Assembly (NCBI GenBank): GCA_037389465.1
Contig: JAZARR010000153.1
Coordinates: 5,802,501 to 5,866,500 of the forward strand
Length of the DNA: 64,000 nt
Reading direction: 5' to 3'
From: Baylisascaris procyonis
Taxonomy: Eukaryota > Nematoda > Chromadorea > Rhabditida > Ascarididae
Shown here in pieces: positions 52,401 through 63,962 of the stretch. Within the stretch, counting starts at the first letter, position 1; each line of letters begins with the position of its first letter. The position numbers were made by a program, and so were the translations under genes. The notes beneath the pieces were generated by a model. That model made no database searches. It saw only the letters and a list, made by a program, of their open reading frames with translations, and was not told where the DNA came from.

Positions 52401-55400
52401 GCATATTCAGACAGTCAAACATTGAGATATCACATAGTTTTTAGTTTTTCAATTTTATTTTCTTTACAAGATGAGTTTTTTATTGTAAAAATTTTCATTT
52501 CATTATGATTGTTGTTATATTAGAAAACTTGATTTTATCAGAATTCATTTAATGAATCGAAAAAAATAAAGCTGAAAATTTGTGATAATTGCAAATTCTT
52601 TAACTTTTTTACTTACTCGAATAAAAGCACTATTTTATAATTTGATAGTTATTTTAAAAATTGTTCGAAAATAAAATAACATCATATTAGTCTTAATACT
52701 AACATTATGTTTTATAATGTTTAGGAGTGAAGAATTAATAAATGAACTCAATGCTTTTAGAAACTATATATTACTTATATAGTATGTTAGCAGTGAATTA
52801 GCAGTAATTTAAATAATTTTAAAAAGATGAAAATGATGTAAAATTTCATTACATCGTTGAACGTTTTCAAATAGTCAAATAATCAAACAAATGTTTTCAA
52901 CACAAATATTATTGAAAATCTGCAAGTGAAAAAAACTAAGGACTAATTTGCCAACAATTTTTTTTTTTTTTTGATTATTGGCTCGATCTTTGCATTTTTA
53001 CGTTCAACCGCTTTCCTTCCGCCCCCACCCCCACCCTCCACTTCCTTGCTTCTTCCCTCTCCACCCCCTTCTATCCTTTAATTTACCAACATTTCGCTAT
53101 TGCGACTTTATGTTCAGTCGAATGCAACAATTGAATGCAATTTGGGCTTTGCTCATCTCTCTTATTATGTTGCTCATTGTCACATTTGTAAACTACTTTC
53201 GTGTATCTCAGCTCAAATTCTTTAGTGTTTACTTATCATAAAAATGACAACGAAACAATTTCGTCATTTCGGCTCTTAGCTAGAGCTACATGTGGCTCGA
53301 ACTTTTCGCTCTAATTTTTCTTTGATTATAAAGAAATTTCTTTGAATTTTCCTCTCATAAATTTTCTTCTCGACACTTTTGCCAAAATGGTTTTCCTATA
53401 ATTTAAGAGATAATTTTTATAAGAATGCTAAGAGAAGATGTTAATTTGTTCGAAATTTAGTTAATGAGGTGAAAGTTATCTTCGCAGATGAGAAGTTAAA
53501 GAAACAATACTGATTAACCACCTCGATAAATCTTAATGATATAGTACGCTCAGAATTAAGGCAAAATACATTAGTATTTGTTATAGGCACGGAGAATACA
53601 TGTCTATGGAAACATGCGGAAACCAAAATTTGCACCTGTCAAATCTGTCAGATTCATTCTTTGTTCCATCTGTAAAATCCGATGATATTACCATTATCAG
53701 CTCTGTAATAAACTGTGTTCGTGACCTATCGGCTTTATTGCCTTATCACGTGATAAGTTTATCTTCTAGCAGATCTTAGTAATAGTGTTTTTTGTGAAAA
53801 ATTTTTGTTTTTTGCGTCAAATAAATTTGCTTTCAAATATTTTAATGCATCGAAAAAATTTTCAACTTGTTATTTCCTCTTTTTTTCTATATATGTTAAT
53901 TTTTGTGATAATTTTTAAGAAATAAAAATACGTCAAATATGTAATTTTTTGCTCGTTCCCTACATTCTTTGAGTAATAATTTAATCAATAACCTCGTAGA
54001 AGAGCGTACCGAAAGGGTTGCTTCACTGCTGAGCTTCCTATTTCTATTCATTTAGATGACCGTCTGCACGAATGTCCAAAAGAAAATATCACGAGAAACA
54101 TCTATAATACAGATGTCAGATGTGGAACGAAAAAAGTCACCTTCAGACCGCATCTAACAAATTTGGTCTACTAGTTTTAAGTACATTTAAATTGCCATAT
54201 TTCATTCTTGAGAAAAATATTTTTTTTACAAAAGTTGAACAAACCAACAAACAGACAGAGACGTACACACATTGCACGTAGAGATATAACGTTTTTACAG
54301 TGATTTGATATCTCTATGCATTATTCTTGCTCGTCTGTATGTCTGTTTGTCTGCCCGAATGTCTGTTTGCTCATATAGTTTTCGGTTGAAAGCGAAAATA
54401 TTTTTGAGAATAGCAGCTGCTTTGTTATTGCCATCAATATGGACTATTATTCACAGCTGTTCCATGAAATATTTATGATTGCTTTGCATGCATTAAAACC
54501 ATTTCTCGACACATTAAAAGATTCGTATGATTGCTAAAACAACCATTAGCATTTAATGGATATCATTTTTTTTAAATGTTTTTCTCTTTCAAGGTTTATC
54601 ACTATGTTTATTAAGTTCATCAAGTTTGTCATATATTTTTCAACTTTATCAACATGTTTATTAAAGTTTATTTTAAGTTTTCTCATATTTTCCAAGTTTA
54701 TCAATGTGCGTCGCATGAAAATACATATTGCGCTATGCATTCTAATCGTGCGAAATTTTCATCTTGGCGTCCTTTTTAGCGGTGTGGATAATATGAATAT
54801 AGATTTTTTTGAAATAAATCTATTTGAATAAAAAAATTTAACATTTATTAATAGATACTTAGTGTGTGTTTTGTTTGCTACCTAAATATCGTTCGAGTTG
54901 TCCTTAACTATCCAGTGTACTTATCTGTACTTTGCTTAACCATTACTTCACTATTGCTAACTAACAAACCTATTTAAATAGTTACAGCGATATAATGACT
55001 TATACTAATCTTTACATAATTAATTCTACGAAGTAAGTCAATGCTGTTAGATGGCAACTTCTATTCTTGAAGGCAATAATCAAATCTGAGGCTTAAAACT
55101 TTCTTCCTATATTATAACTCGCTCGTTGTTTAACGTTCGCTTCCCATACATTATAGCTATCATCTATTTTGAATCAAAAGGATATTCAGACATTCCATTA
55201 AAAGCAAATATCTCCTCTATTTCCACGTTTAATTCAATTCCCACTAATCTTATTGTTGTTGATCTCTCTTCCTCTCTTAATTCAATCTCTTTCGTATTAT
55301 TTATCTTCGTAAAGAGTTTATTGAACAAAGTTGAAGTATTGTTTCTCTCAAATTAAATTGATAGCGTATTTATTTATGCAGTCAAATATTGCTTTTTGAA

Positions 55401-56308
55401 TATGACGGTTTTAAAACAAAGTTTCATAAAAGAAACATTTTCGTACTTTTCATATGCATTTGAAATTTCTTTGTTCTATAGTCGACCTCTTTTTCGTTTT
55501 TTTTTTTCTTTTGAAATGGAAAGAAAAAAGCGCTTTGCAAAATTTTCAAAATACTTCTTAAACAAGAAAAAAAATGAAATATGATTCCCATACATAAAAT
55601 ACTTTTGCCGTTTTCTTTTTCGAAGAATTTTTGATGAGTTTTCAGATTATTAAAATTCATTTTTGTAATTTGCTTTCATATTCATACATTATCTTTACAA
55701 GGCAAAAAAAATCCGGTTTTATTCTTTCGTTTTTTGTTTTTTTGATTTCCCATTTTTTAAAGTTTCATTAGAGGTTTTCAAGTTTCGAAGATGGGGAGGG
55801 GGAGGTATAAATTATATAAGAAGTACAATTATATAATATAGTATATTGTAGGATTAATGAAAGACTTAGAATTTATGCATTTGGCATTGTATAGATGATT
55901 TTAGTGCATGGAATAGACGACAAAAAGGATTAAAATTCAAAATTTGTTTGTTGTTTCTCTGTCGAAAGCATCTTTTGCTAGCATATAGGTTGCAACTCAT
56001 TTTCTTGTTTTTGGGAAAGAACTATAAGCCCCTCCGCCATTCCCAGATCTTCTCTTCTAGCTGATCGGCGCTTGAGGCAGCAACCGAGCGAACGGCAACT
56101 TTGCAACATGATTGGTGCCACAGCACTGATAATCAATTTCAATCAATTCATTACGGTTGAATTATCTATTAACATTGTGCATTTTAAAATTTCAAGACTT
56201 ATCCCGCTATCATTCTTCCGTTAATTTCGTAAAGGAAGATATTGTTAAATCGTCGAAAATGATCTTTCGTTCTCGACGATTTGCGTATTATTGATTGATT
56301 GATCACCC
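46414..56308. other. 10 kb AT-rich non-coding region
   Basis: No supportable gene. It holds polypyrimidine tracts (notably 49603-49636, mostly CCCTCC units; also 47705-47725, 50945-51010 and 51325-51360), one CRE palindrome (51643) and long T runs. ORFs in it are Phe/Ile/Leu/Ser-rich, as expected from T-rich DNA. Confidence 0.4.
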
Positions 56309-56803
56309 TCAAGCATGCTTTCTCAGGTGCATTGTCCAAGCTGCTAAACGAGTCGTATGAACCAAATTTTTTTCTATATTTTTACCTCTTAATACTCTCA
56401 ATGCTAATGCGCTCTCTCTCCCTCTCCCTTTCTCTCTCTCCCTGTCTCTGTCATGCTTAACCATCGATTTATGATTTTCATTTCTTGAATATTTTAAAAT
56501 TGAGTAAATTATTGTCTGACATTTCCATTCAAATGGAATAATGAAAATTTTGCGCAGAAACAATTCGCAGAACATTATAGAACAAATGAATAAAAAATAT
56601 GTTCTTGAGCATTTCCAAGCAAACTCACTCAACCTCATGTTTCGTTGTAATCGTACTGAAAGTTTTGAGAATTTTGCTTGTGCATTTTTTCGATTCTCTG
56701 TGAGGAGATCCTCCAGTCTTTTCTCACCTATCCTTCCCCTTCTTTTCCTCTTCGTTTTTTTCCTCCTTCCACATCTTTCCAATTTCTTCCCCTCCTTTCG
56801 CAT
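56309..56803 (-). CDS. Uncharacterised 164-residue basic protein candidate
   Basis: This is the longest ATG-initiated frame in the window not caused by a microsatellite. Residues 1-30 are extremely basic (KKTKRKRRGRIGEKR). Residues 31-66 are mixed and charged. Residues 68-82 form a hydrophobic segment (TYFLFICSIMFCELF) that could cross a membrane once. Residues 117-131 are a charged DRDREREKGRGRES tract. The two Arg/Glu/Lys-rich parts come from purine-rich DNA (GAGA and GGAAG runs), which lacks stop codons and can create ORFs by itself, so chance cannot be excluded. No intron is needed. No family recognised. Confidence 0.3.
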   Translation of the reverse strand: MRKEGKKLERCGRRKKTKRKRRGRIGEKRLEDLLTENRKNAQAKFSKLSVRLQRNMRLSEFAWKCSRTYFLFICSIMFCELFLRKIFIIPFEWKCQTIIYSILKYSRNENHKSMVKHDRDREREKGRGRESALALRVLRGKNIEKNLVHTTRLAAWTMHLRKHA

Positions 56804-57900
56804 CCCTCTATCTCCTTTACCTCTCTATTGAATCTATTGATAGTCCTTATGAAAACGTGCTTTTATTTTAGGATTTCAGGTTAATTTCAGTCTTGTCGTA
56901 TGTTGCACATTTCGCGGAGAGTTCGATTCTCGTGAACGCTTCACCATACGTTCTCGAATTTCTTTTGTAGAGCTATGTTCATCTCTTTTCGATCATTGAA
57001 AGGGTACGCTAATGCTGTCTCGTCATTGTTACTCGACAACCCTGAAGCAAGCACCAAGCTGATTAACTCATCGCTTACTATTTTCGTCCCTCCAAGGATA
57101 TATCTCTCTCAATGAAACATACTTGCCTCTTTAGCTCTAGCTTATTCTTCAGCATCACCTACTTTTGTTGTTTTAGCCGTTTGACATTCTTGATGTTTAT
57201 TTAAGCTTCACCTGCATCTTTTGCTTCATCTGCTCTGTTTCGTTTTTTCTATTCTTTGAGCTTCACTATATTAATCTTTGTCTATCCTGCTTGCTTCACC
57301 TATATTATTTGCGTCTTTCTGCGCTCAATTTCACCCCGTTATAAGTTTCGTCTTCCTACACTGTGCTTCATGCTTCATACAACTACTGCATAGGAGTATT
57401 GTTAAGTGAACAATGAATGTTTTTATACGACACCTGCATACTGTAATAATCATTCAAGTAGCCATTTGCTTGTTGAACGAAGGTGTATTTTACCATATAC
57501 CCCAGTTTATAAGCCCCCGAAATACATGCCATTAGCACTTTTTTTAACATCGGCATTTATTGCGAGACGAGCCTATAAGAGGCAATGCAAATACTTATGA
57601 CTACTCGCAATTAAGGTTCTAATTCTCATCGTGGTTGGATATTTCCGCTACGACTTTTGCGCCCCATTAAGTCACTGTGAGTTACATATCGCCTCCTGCT
57701 TATTGATAGTAAAACAAAATCAATCATCCTATTCTCTTCATTAACTCAAAAAATCAATGCCATCACTCTAGCATAAACGTTCGATATGCTAGCCTATAGC
57801 CTCTTGCGAAAATTGGTGTTAAAGCCGGAGGCTATTTTAGCTTAATTGCTGCAAGGTTTGGATGACCTGCTTGAGAGATTAATTTAAAAAGTGCAGCTAT
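56804..57900. other. Stretch without a supported gene
   Basis: AT-rich with TTC-rich tracts at 57130-57330. Two purine/pyrimidine-biased pieces are open but unconvincing. Nothing recognised. Confidence 0.35.
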
Positions 57901-58034
57901 GGGAAGGAAGTGTCTGCCGGCAATACTTACGAAATGTCTGCAGACAGTACATAGGAAATGTCTGCAGACAATACGTCGGAAATGTCTGCAGACAATACGT
58001 AGGAAATATCGGCTGAGAACACATGGGAAATGTG
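57901..58034. repeat. 24-base minisatellite with an internal palindrome
   Basis: About five and a half units of GGAAATGTCTGCAGACAATA plus CGTA, degenerate at both ends. The core TGTCTGCAGACA is a perfect 12-base palindrome present in the three best copies. The 24-base length keeps frames open across the array on both strands, producing spurious 8-residue protein repeats. Confidence 0.95.
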
Positions 58035-58575
58035 TGACCGCAGTAGTTGTTCCTTATTGCGACACTAAACCATTGTTCAACTTTCGTATGCTTTTTGCAA
58101 AGATTTGAGGGCGACTTTTTGGTTTTCAAGAAGATGGAGGAGGGGTAAAGGGTTTACTTCGTTAGTAAGTAAGGTTATTAAAATATGAAGATTTTTTCTC
58201 ACCTACCTTCTAAAGACACCATTTCTGCCCATCGACTCCCCCTCTCTCCATCCCATTCATTTCCTGTCTGTTATCAGTTTGTTGATGCTTTTGATAATAA
58301 GCTTTATATAAAGCATTGTCGAGCAATTTTGCGGACAAAAACAATGAATGCTTTGTAGTGAAAAAAAAAAAATCTCATATGATAATAAGCTTAGGTGTGT
58401 GTCTTTATCATTTCTTTATCTTTGAGATTGTATACTCATATAATTGATGTACCATAGCTCTTTGCTTCTTTCAGTGTTTTATATCGCTTTCAAATTTTCT
58501 TCTTTTTTTCATTTATATAACCAAATCGTTTATTTGAACATTCTGATCATAAATGCTTTCTTTAAAGTGCTTTTG

Positions 58576-58657
58576 ATGAGTGATGAAGAGAAGGTTGTGG
58601 AATGGAGGGAAACGAAATACTTTACATTTCTTACTCAAATCCTGTTTTCTTCCAATC
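58576..58657 (+). CDS. Possible initiator exon of an unidentified gene
   Basis: ATG starts a frame reading MSDEEKVVEWRETKYF, then TFLTQILFSSN, and ends in phase 1 at a full-consensus donor (AATC then GTAAGT). The frame is also open upstream to 58444, so the exon may be internal. The next exon was not found. The blocks at 60916 and 61167 do not continue it with a certain phase. Confidence 0.3.
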
Positions 58658-58857
58658 GTAAGTATGATTGGTTTTCCTGGAGTCCATAAAGAATATTTTC
58701 ACTTGTAGTTTAAACGAACAAATGTGTTGAATAATATATACGCATTCATATTGAATAAGCAATGTGAATAGTAGCCATGGAGGTACCATAGCAATACTTG
58801 CAATTTTTGAGAGAAATCACTAATTTTTCATCGACTGAAAAAAGAGACTTTGCACAT

Positions 58858-58885
<28 letters not shown>
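58858..58885. repeat. Short (TA)n microsatellite
   Basis: About 28 bases of pure TA repeat. Confidence 0.9.
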
Positions 58886-58890
<5 letters not shown>

Positions 58891-59323
58891 AACCGTAACT
58901 TGTGCTATATGCTAACAGATGATAAGTCAATATGCAAAGATATATATGCAGTATGTGAATATCGAGGAAGGTCAGTGATTAATTAATGTTATTTATGGCA
59001 GGATCGGTTTATCTGTTTTGAAGATCATTCCTTCGCATACGAATAGCATTGGCGCCAAATTTTTATTCAACCAGAATTTGTATATAAATATAGGTTTTTC
59101 GGAGGGAGGGAGTGGGAGGAGATTTGCCTCATGGGTTTGTTTGCGATTCCATCAACTAGCTAGTTTGTTTTTTTTCGGTCAATCATCCTATGAATGTAAA
59201 GTGAACGAGAAAGAAGGGAAGTTGGCTAGGAGAGTAGAAGAGGGATTGGGAAAATAGAGAAAAACAAAATGTTCCCTATCATAGTAAGTTTGCCATGGAT
59301 GAGCTTTACTAGTGGTAAAATAG

Positions 59324-59356
59324 CAGCTTTTGGCTATGTGGGATAGCCAAAAGCTG
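59324..59356 (+). other. Perfect 14-base-pair hairpin
   Basis: CAGCTTTTGGCTAT at 59324-59337 and its exact reverse complement at 59343-59356 enclose the loop GTGGG. Pairing resumes for about four more positions after a G-U and one mismatch. It is smaller than a typical pre-miRNA stem. Confidence 0.8.
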
Positions 59357-60915
59357 TCATTAAGAGCGATTTCCCCGGCCAAGTCTCCAGCACATATCCC
59401 TTCCCCATCCACTTTGAAAGGAAAATGTTATATGCAAATTAGAATTTTTTTTTATTTTCCCAACATTAAAGTTCTCTCTGCTTGATCTGTGATGTCATCA
59501 AAATATCCGTTTCGTTGCTTAAATTTTCTTCAATTCTTTTCCCTCTCCTTCAATCATGCAAAAATTTATGCACAGATCGGCCTTCAAGATACATACGATT
59601 GTGCTTATACATAAATTATACTTTTATACGGAATTTCTATGTTTAGTTTTTCTAAATATCGATGTAATTATCCACCGCCATCCCATAAAGCTTCTAAGCA
59701 CTCATCATTTTATTTTCGATCGGAATAATTGAAAATCGGTTCTTTTTTTTAAATTTTACCTTTTTCGCGCATAAACTTTAATCTGAATTATTAAAATGAG
59801 ATTCCTTTGTGTTAAAGCACTTTTTCAAGTTTGATTGCATCGTTTATTCTCTATCGTTTAGATAATTTTGAACGATTGATCTTTTAGTTGATTCAATTGA
59901 TATTTCGATTCTATCTTCATAAAACATATAAGATATCGCGATTGAATGTCAGTGCAGTTGATTATTCAAGTGTTGTGCGGTTGTTTTGCTCATTAATGCT
60001 CATTTCTCAATTTGTTTGATCGTTTTTTGCATCGATCCTTATTGTTTGTTTAACTATCGTTTTCCTGTAATTCAGATAAGATGGGTAGAAGTGCTTCGTC
60101 CTTCTAAACTTTCATTTATGTTTGCTATTTATTCCCACATGATGTTTTTGATTTAGTGCTTGAAGTGGGATATCTTCATCAACGTAGAGGACGGAAGGGG
60201 GGCAAGAAAATGCATAGAAAACTTCGATAAGGTCAAAGTTGCAGAAACTTCAAGAATAGAACAAAGGTTTCCGTCCGCTGCCCTTCTTGAGTTGAAGATG
60301 ATTGCAAATACAGTTTTCGACATTCCTCTGCTCTCTTAATATTTTATTATGTGGTTATTAAGCGCATGCGCAAATGACCTAATTTGTGAGAGAGTTTAAA
60401 TCGCCAGTCGACTTCAAGAAATTGCAACCATTCTGAAATTCAATTTTTTTTCAGAACTTCTATATCTAGTACTGCGATCAGTTTCCGACTATCCTAATTA
60501 GCGCTTATCTCCTCCTCTTAGCCACCCTCCCCGCCTCTTTCCCGACCATCTTCATTGTTAGTGTTGATTCACAACCTCTTATTGTTGACGCTGGGTTAAA
60601 AAATCGGGTACTAAGGTCGTTTCCAATTTTGATTCATAACTTTCCACGTGAGGGCATGTCTCACTAGGTGGGAGTTTTGAAATGTTTTTGAATTGATCAT
60701 TCAAAGTTTACTTTTATTAATGCAAATGAGGATTTTAGGAAGCATACCGATGCAGATTGGCCACTATTATCGTTCACAGCTCCCTCATGTTGCAAAAATT
60801 TTCAACTGTTCTATTATGGTAGTTTTTTTTCCATCTAGGACTGAGGATCTATTCATTACTCTCTGAAGTCTATACTATACTAGGTAGAATACTTGCTGTG
60901 CTGGTGGTTTGTTAG
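59357..60915. other. AT-rich stretch without a supported gene
   Basis: No convincing frame or RNA gene seen. It may hold the promoter of the cotransporter gene that follows. Confidence 0.35.
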
Positions 60916-61101
60916 GCTATCTACCTGTCCTATCCACCTCACCTAAATGGTCGTGCCCAATGCGTCTTCAATATTTTGTGGTTGCAAGATGCAGTGCCGT
61001 ATACTTCTAAGGGTTTGCACAGTCATCACGTTGTTGGCAGTCGATGCAACGATTACACGGAAGTTGTGCTCATTAGTGATGCATCGATAATCGAGACTTG
61101 A
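60916..61101 (+). CDS. Possible terminal exon of a gene just upstream of the cotransporter
   Basis: After a good acceptor (GGTTTGTTAG) a frame is open for 61 codons to TGA with protein-like content (SYPPHLNGRAQCVFNILWLQ, then RCNDYTEVVLISDAS). Local GC is higher than around it. A second frame (ATG at about 60950, 47 codons) is also open, so the reading is uncertain. If real, the stop lies only 65 bases before the cotransporter ATG, with a TTGTAG acceptor (61107) in between. That would be an operon-like spacing of the kind nematodes resolve by trans-splicing. It could instead be 5' non-coding sequence of the cotransporter. Confidence 0.25.
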   Translation, partial: AIYLSYPPHLNGRAQCVFNILWLQDAVPYTSKGLHSHHVVGSRCNDYTEVVLISDASIIET

Positions 61102-61107
61102 TTGTAG
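61102..61107 (+). promoter_or_regulatory. Putative splice or trans-splice acceptor for the cotransporter mRNA
   Basis: The sequence TTGATTGTAG ends at 61107, 59 bases before the ATG at 61167, with no ATG between. An alternative acceptor is GGCTAG ending 61159. Confidence 0.3.
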
Positions 61108-61166
61108 GGGTTGCTAGAGCGACAAGAGAAGAAGCCTGACTACACTGTGGTCTGGCTAGAAAAGGA

Positions 61167-63962
61167 ATGCGGAAATTTTCGATCAGCCGATTCCAGGTAT
61201 CAAAATCGGGCGATGTTGCTTTTATGGAGGAGCACCCGACCTCATCAACAGTCGTTGTCGATCAGTCCACCAACAAGACCAGCAGGGAGTCGCCACAAGG
61301 TGCTCCAGCTATGGAAGTTTCAATTGAGCGAAAGTCTAGTGCAACTGGGCGTTTTCAGGTAAATCTTACAATAAACTCTAATTCTTTCCCGTCTTACGTA
61401 TGGTATTATCGTCCAAATTTTGTCCACAACTTTACTTATACTTCCACCTGAAATGAACCACACTTTCAAGTGCTCGCTATCAATGTTGATGGCCACTTTA
61501 GAGCATGTAAAAGATAGTGAAAACCAGTGAGAGTATCCCGTCCAAGTGCGTAGTGTTCGAACGCAAAAGTGACGACTAGATTTGGCATTCGCATGCAAAT
61601 ATGATAGATATGCTGTGATATCCACATGCGAATATGATAGATAGGATACGATATTCGTATGCGATTATAGATAATCCGTGATATTTGCTTGCAAATATGG
61701 TAGATAAACTATAATATTCGTATGCAAATATGACTGTCATGCATATGGAAAAATGTTGCTGCACAATATGGCAACACTTTTGTAGCTCGAAATAACAAGT
61801 TTATTGCTTTCATTGATTTAATTGCGAATTTGTTCTGCTTTCTTCAGTATTTTATGACTGTTCTGAACTTAATACACCGGAGGTTTGTTTAAACAACTTC
61901 AAGGCTGTTACGCTCAGAGACTGAATATTAAGATGGAAGTTGAGTTATGCTTTAGGTGATATGAATATATCATTTATTTTCGGTCTTCTAAACACCAAAA
62001 AAAGGCTGCGTCGGTGCAAAACACACAATCCTCAAAAATATACTTGTGAAACAACATGAGTGATAAAATTATTGAATGAATTGCCTTAAAGCTATGCCTA
62101 TGAGTGAAGTTGAGTCCCAATGGGAATGGAAAATATTTTAGAGTTTTAGGAAACAACGATAACGGACAAATTAGAATAAAAGCATATTGTTGTTGTTGTT
62201 GTTTTTTTAATATTTTTGCAATGAAATAGCATCATAAGGACCGAAAATTAATTATTCTATTTATGTACTTAGAGTTGTGGATGTTTATCTTAGCAACAAT
62301 GGCCATCGCGAAAAGAAAAATTTGGGAGAGATAGTAGGGGGTATGAAAGTTGTTTGTATCTATTACAGATTTCACTCATTCAATTCTTAAACTAATTGCA
62401 CCATATTGCAGATACTTCTTTTAGCCATAAGAGTGATGTATTTCCGATTTAGACATTATAAACACACTGCATAATGTGTGTTTAGAGTGGAATAGGATAG
62501 GGTAGAAAAGAAAGAAAGGGAAGAGGCAACAGCAATCTATTTTTCGACTTCTCGCTCTTTCCTCCACTTTGACTTCAACTGGTTGCATCAACTTCCAAAT
62601 CATTGAATTTAGGTATTCGGAAGGAATTCAGCGTCTGAGAAGATATCAAATGGCAATAATCGTGAGGATTGGTATGTGGATAAGCCACCAGATCGGAAAG
62701 ATTCGACGACAATCTCCGATGATGCTTCAGCCGCGAATAGAACAGTGCATTTTTCCGTTGGCAACGAAACCACACAGGAAAACGATGCATCCACTCCAGC
62801 CGACAAGGACAACAACGCCACATATAACATGAAGAGCTGGAGGTAGATTTGCTGTCTCTCTCTCTCTCTTTCTCAGCATCTCATTATTTAATGCTTTTCT
62901 TAGTGATTTATTTATGTAATTATGAGAGAGGAGTTTTCTGGGTTTCAGTTAGAAAATATCCTTCAGTCCTTTCATTGAAGAATCGTCTTTGAATGAGGGC
63001 GTCCAATATATACAAATCCATATCCTCCATTCCTTTTCTCAGCATTATAGGAGTAGCATGAAATGTTCACCAATTTGAATGTTCATTTGGTGCATTACAG
63101 CTAAAATGTTCAAATGCTGGTAGCCGTTCTTTTACTCTTTTATGTTACAGTTGCTCAGAGTTTCATGAAACGTTAATAAGAAGGGAATAGAATTGCTTTT
63201 CTAAAAACATTCATAAACAACTTACTACAAGAGCAATACTCCTTAAATGACATTGGAGGATTCAGAGCTCGAAATTCAAGAAGCTTGAGATCAATCCAAC
63301 ATCATTTATAGGCCTATTTTCCATATCTATGTTTTTCTAATTGAACAATTGGCAACTATCTCGAAAATCCGGCTATGTTTTTCTTTTCTAATAGCTTTTG
63401 TTTAATTTTATGAATATATATGATGGCTAAAGTTCCACTGCATGAATTTACATGTTATCATTTTTCTCTATTTCCCTCTTATACATTCGTTTTCTATTTA
63501 TTCTTCCATCGATCAGTGTTTTTAATGAATTCGGCACCAAACATTAAGCAGTTGCGATCAAAATAGTTTCTTCATTTCAAAAAAAAAAATTCCAATAGTA
63601 GAACTTAAATCTTCCTAATTTCTCTATTACAGGTATATGAAGACATTAGAGCATCCCCCAATTATCGATTTCTATCGAAATTCGATTGATCAAGGAGTTT
63701 GTATAAACTCGCGGCCATCAATGAACCAATTGATCCATGGTGAAAAACACTCCGAGACGATGATTGGCATTGAGGAATTCAAGGTTGTTACCACTTATAC
63801 TTCGCTCTTTTATAATCTTCTAATTTGCTGGTCTGATTCATTCTATGTGCTACCTTCTAGGTAAATGATTTACTTTGTAGTAAACGACTACATTGGTGGA
63901 ACCAAATTTTTTCATTTAATATTGCCCACACCTGGCTACTTCTATTCGTTAATGCTGTCGAG
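61167..63962 (+). CDS. nkcc-1: Na-K-Cl cotransporter (SLC12, NKCC type), N-terminal exons; runs off the window
   Basis: NKCC proteins move Na+, K+ and 2 Cl- together across the plasma membrane and are switched on by WNK-SPAK/OSR1 (GCK-3 in nematodes) phosphorylation of their cytosolic N-tail. Exons: 61167-61358, 62613-62842 and 63633-63783, joined in phase, give 191 residues. A fourth piece, 63861-63962 (TCTAG to GTGAGT, phase 0), is possible but its content is not typical of the family. Residues 8-11 and 62-65 are RFQV, the SPAK/OSR1 docking motif, embedded as SRFQVS and GRFQV, just as NKCC1 carries paired RFxV motifs. TVHFSVGNET (108-117) corresponds to the next conserved patch. MKTLEHPPIIDFYRNS (143-158) and RPSMNQL (168-174) match the hallmark block before the first membrane helix; Thr145 aligns with a regulatory threonine. 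The ATG is the first after an in-frame TGA at 61137. The twelve-helix core lies beyond the window. Confidence 0.85.
61586..61745. repeat. About 37-base minisatellite in cotransporter intron 1
   Basis: Four to five diverged units around GATATTCGTATGCAAATATG plus ATAGATA. Several units contain ATGCAAAT or a one-base variant, the octamer bound by POU-domain factors. The periodicity gives a false minus-strand ORF with repeated IFACEYH-like residues. Confidence 0.85.
62843..63632 (+). other. Cotransporter intron 2
   Basis: 790 bases from GTAGAT to TATTACAG. It starts with a CT repeat (62853-62872) and is otherwise AT-rich. I see no nested gene. Confidence 0.8.

Noticed and set aside
56921..56945. 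AGTTCGATTCTC resembling a tRNA T-loop/B-box
   Set aside because: No A-box, anticodon arm or acceptor stem at the right distance.
57884..58129. ORFs on both strands with 8-residue repeats (KCLQTIRR-like and its antisense)
   Set aside because: Produced by the 24-base minisatellite, whose length keeps frames open.
61111..61362. 83-codon ORF overlapping cotransporter exon 1 in another frame
   Set aside because: The frame 61167-61358 carries the RFQV motifs and splices in phase to NKCC-specific sequence, so this one is a shadow.
61576..61764. Minus-strand ORF with IFACEYH-like repeats
   Set aside because: Produced by the 37-base minisatellite in the cotransporter intron.
62569..62832. ORFs on both strands over cotransporter exon 2
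   Set aside because: Shadows of the exon frame that continues the NKCC tail.
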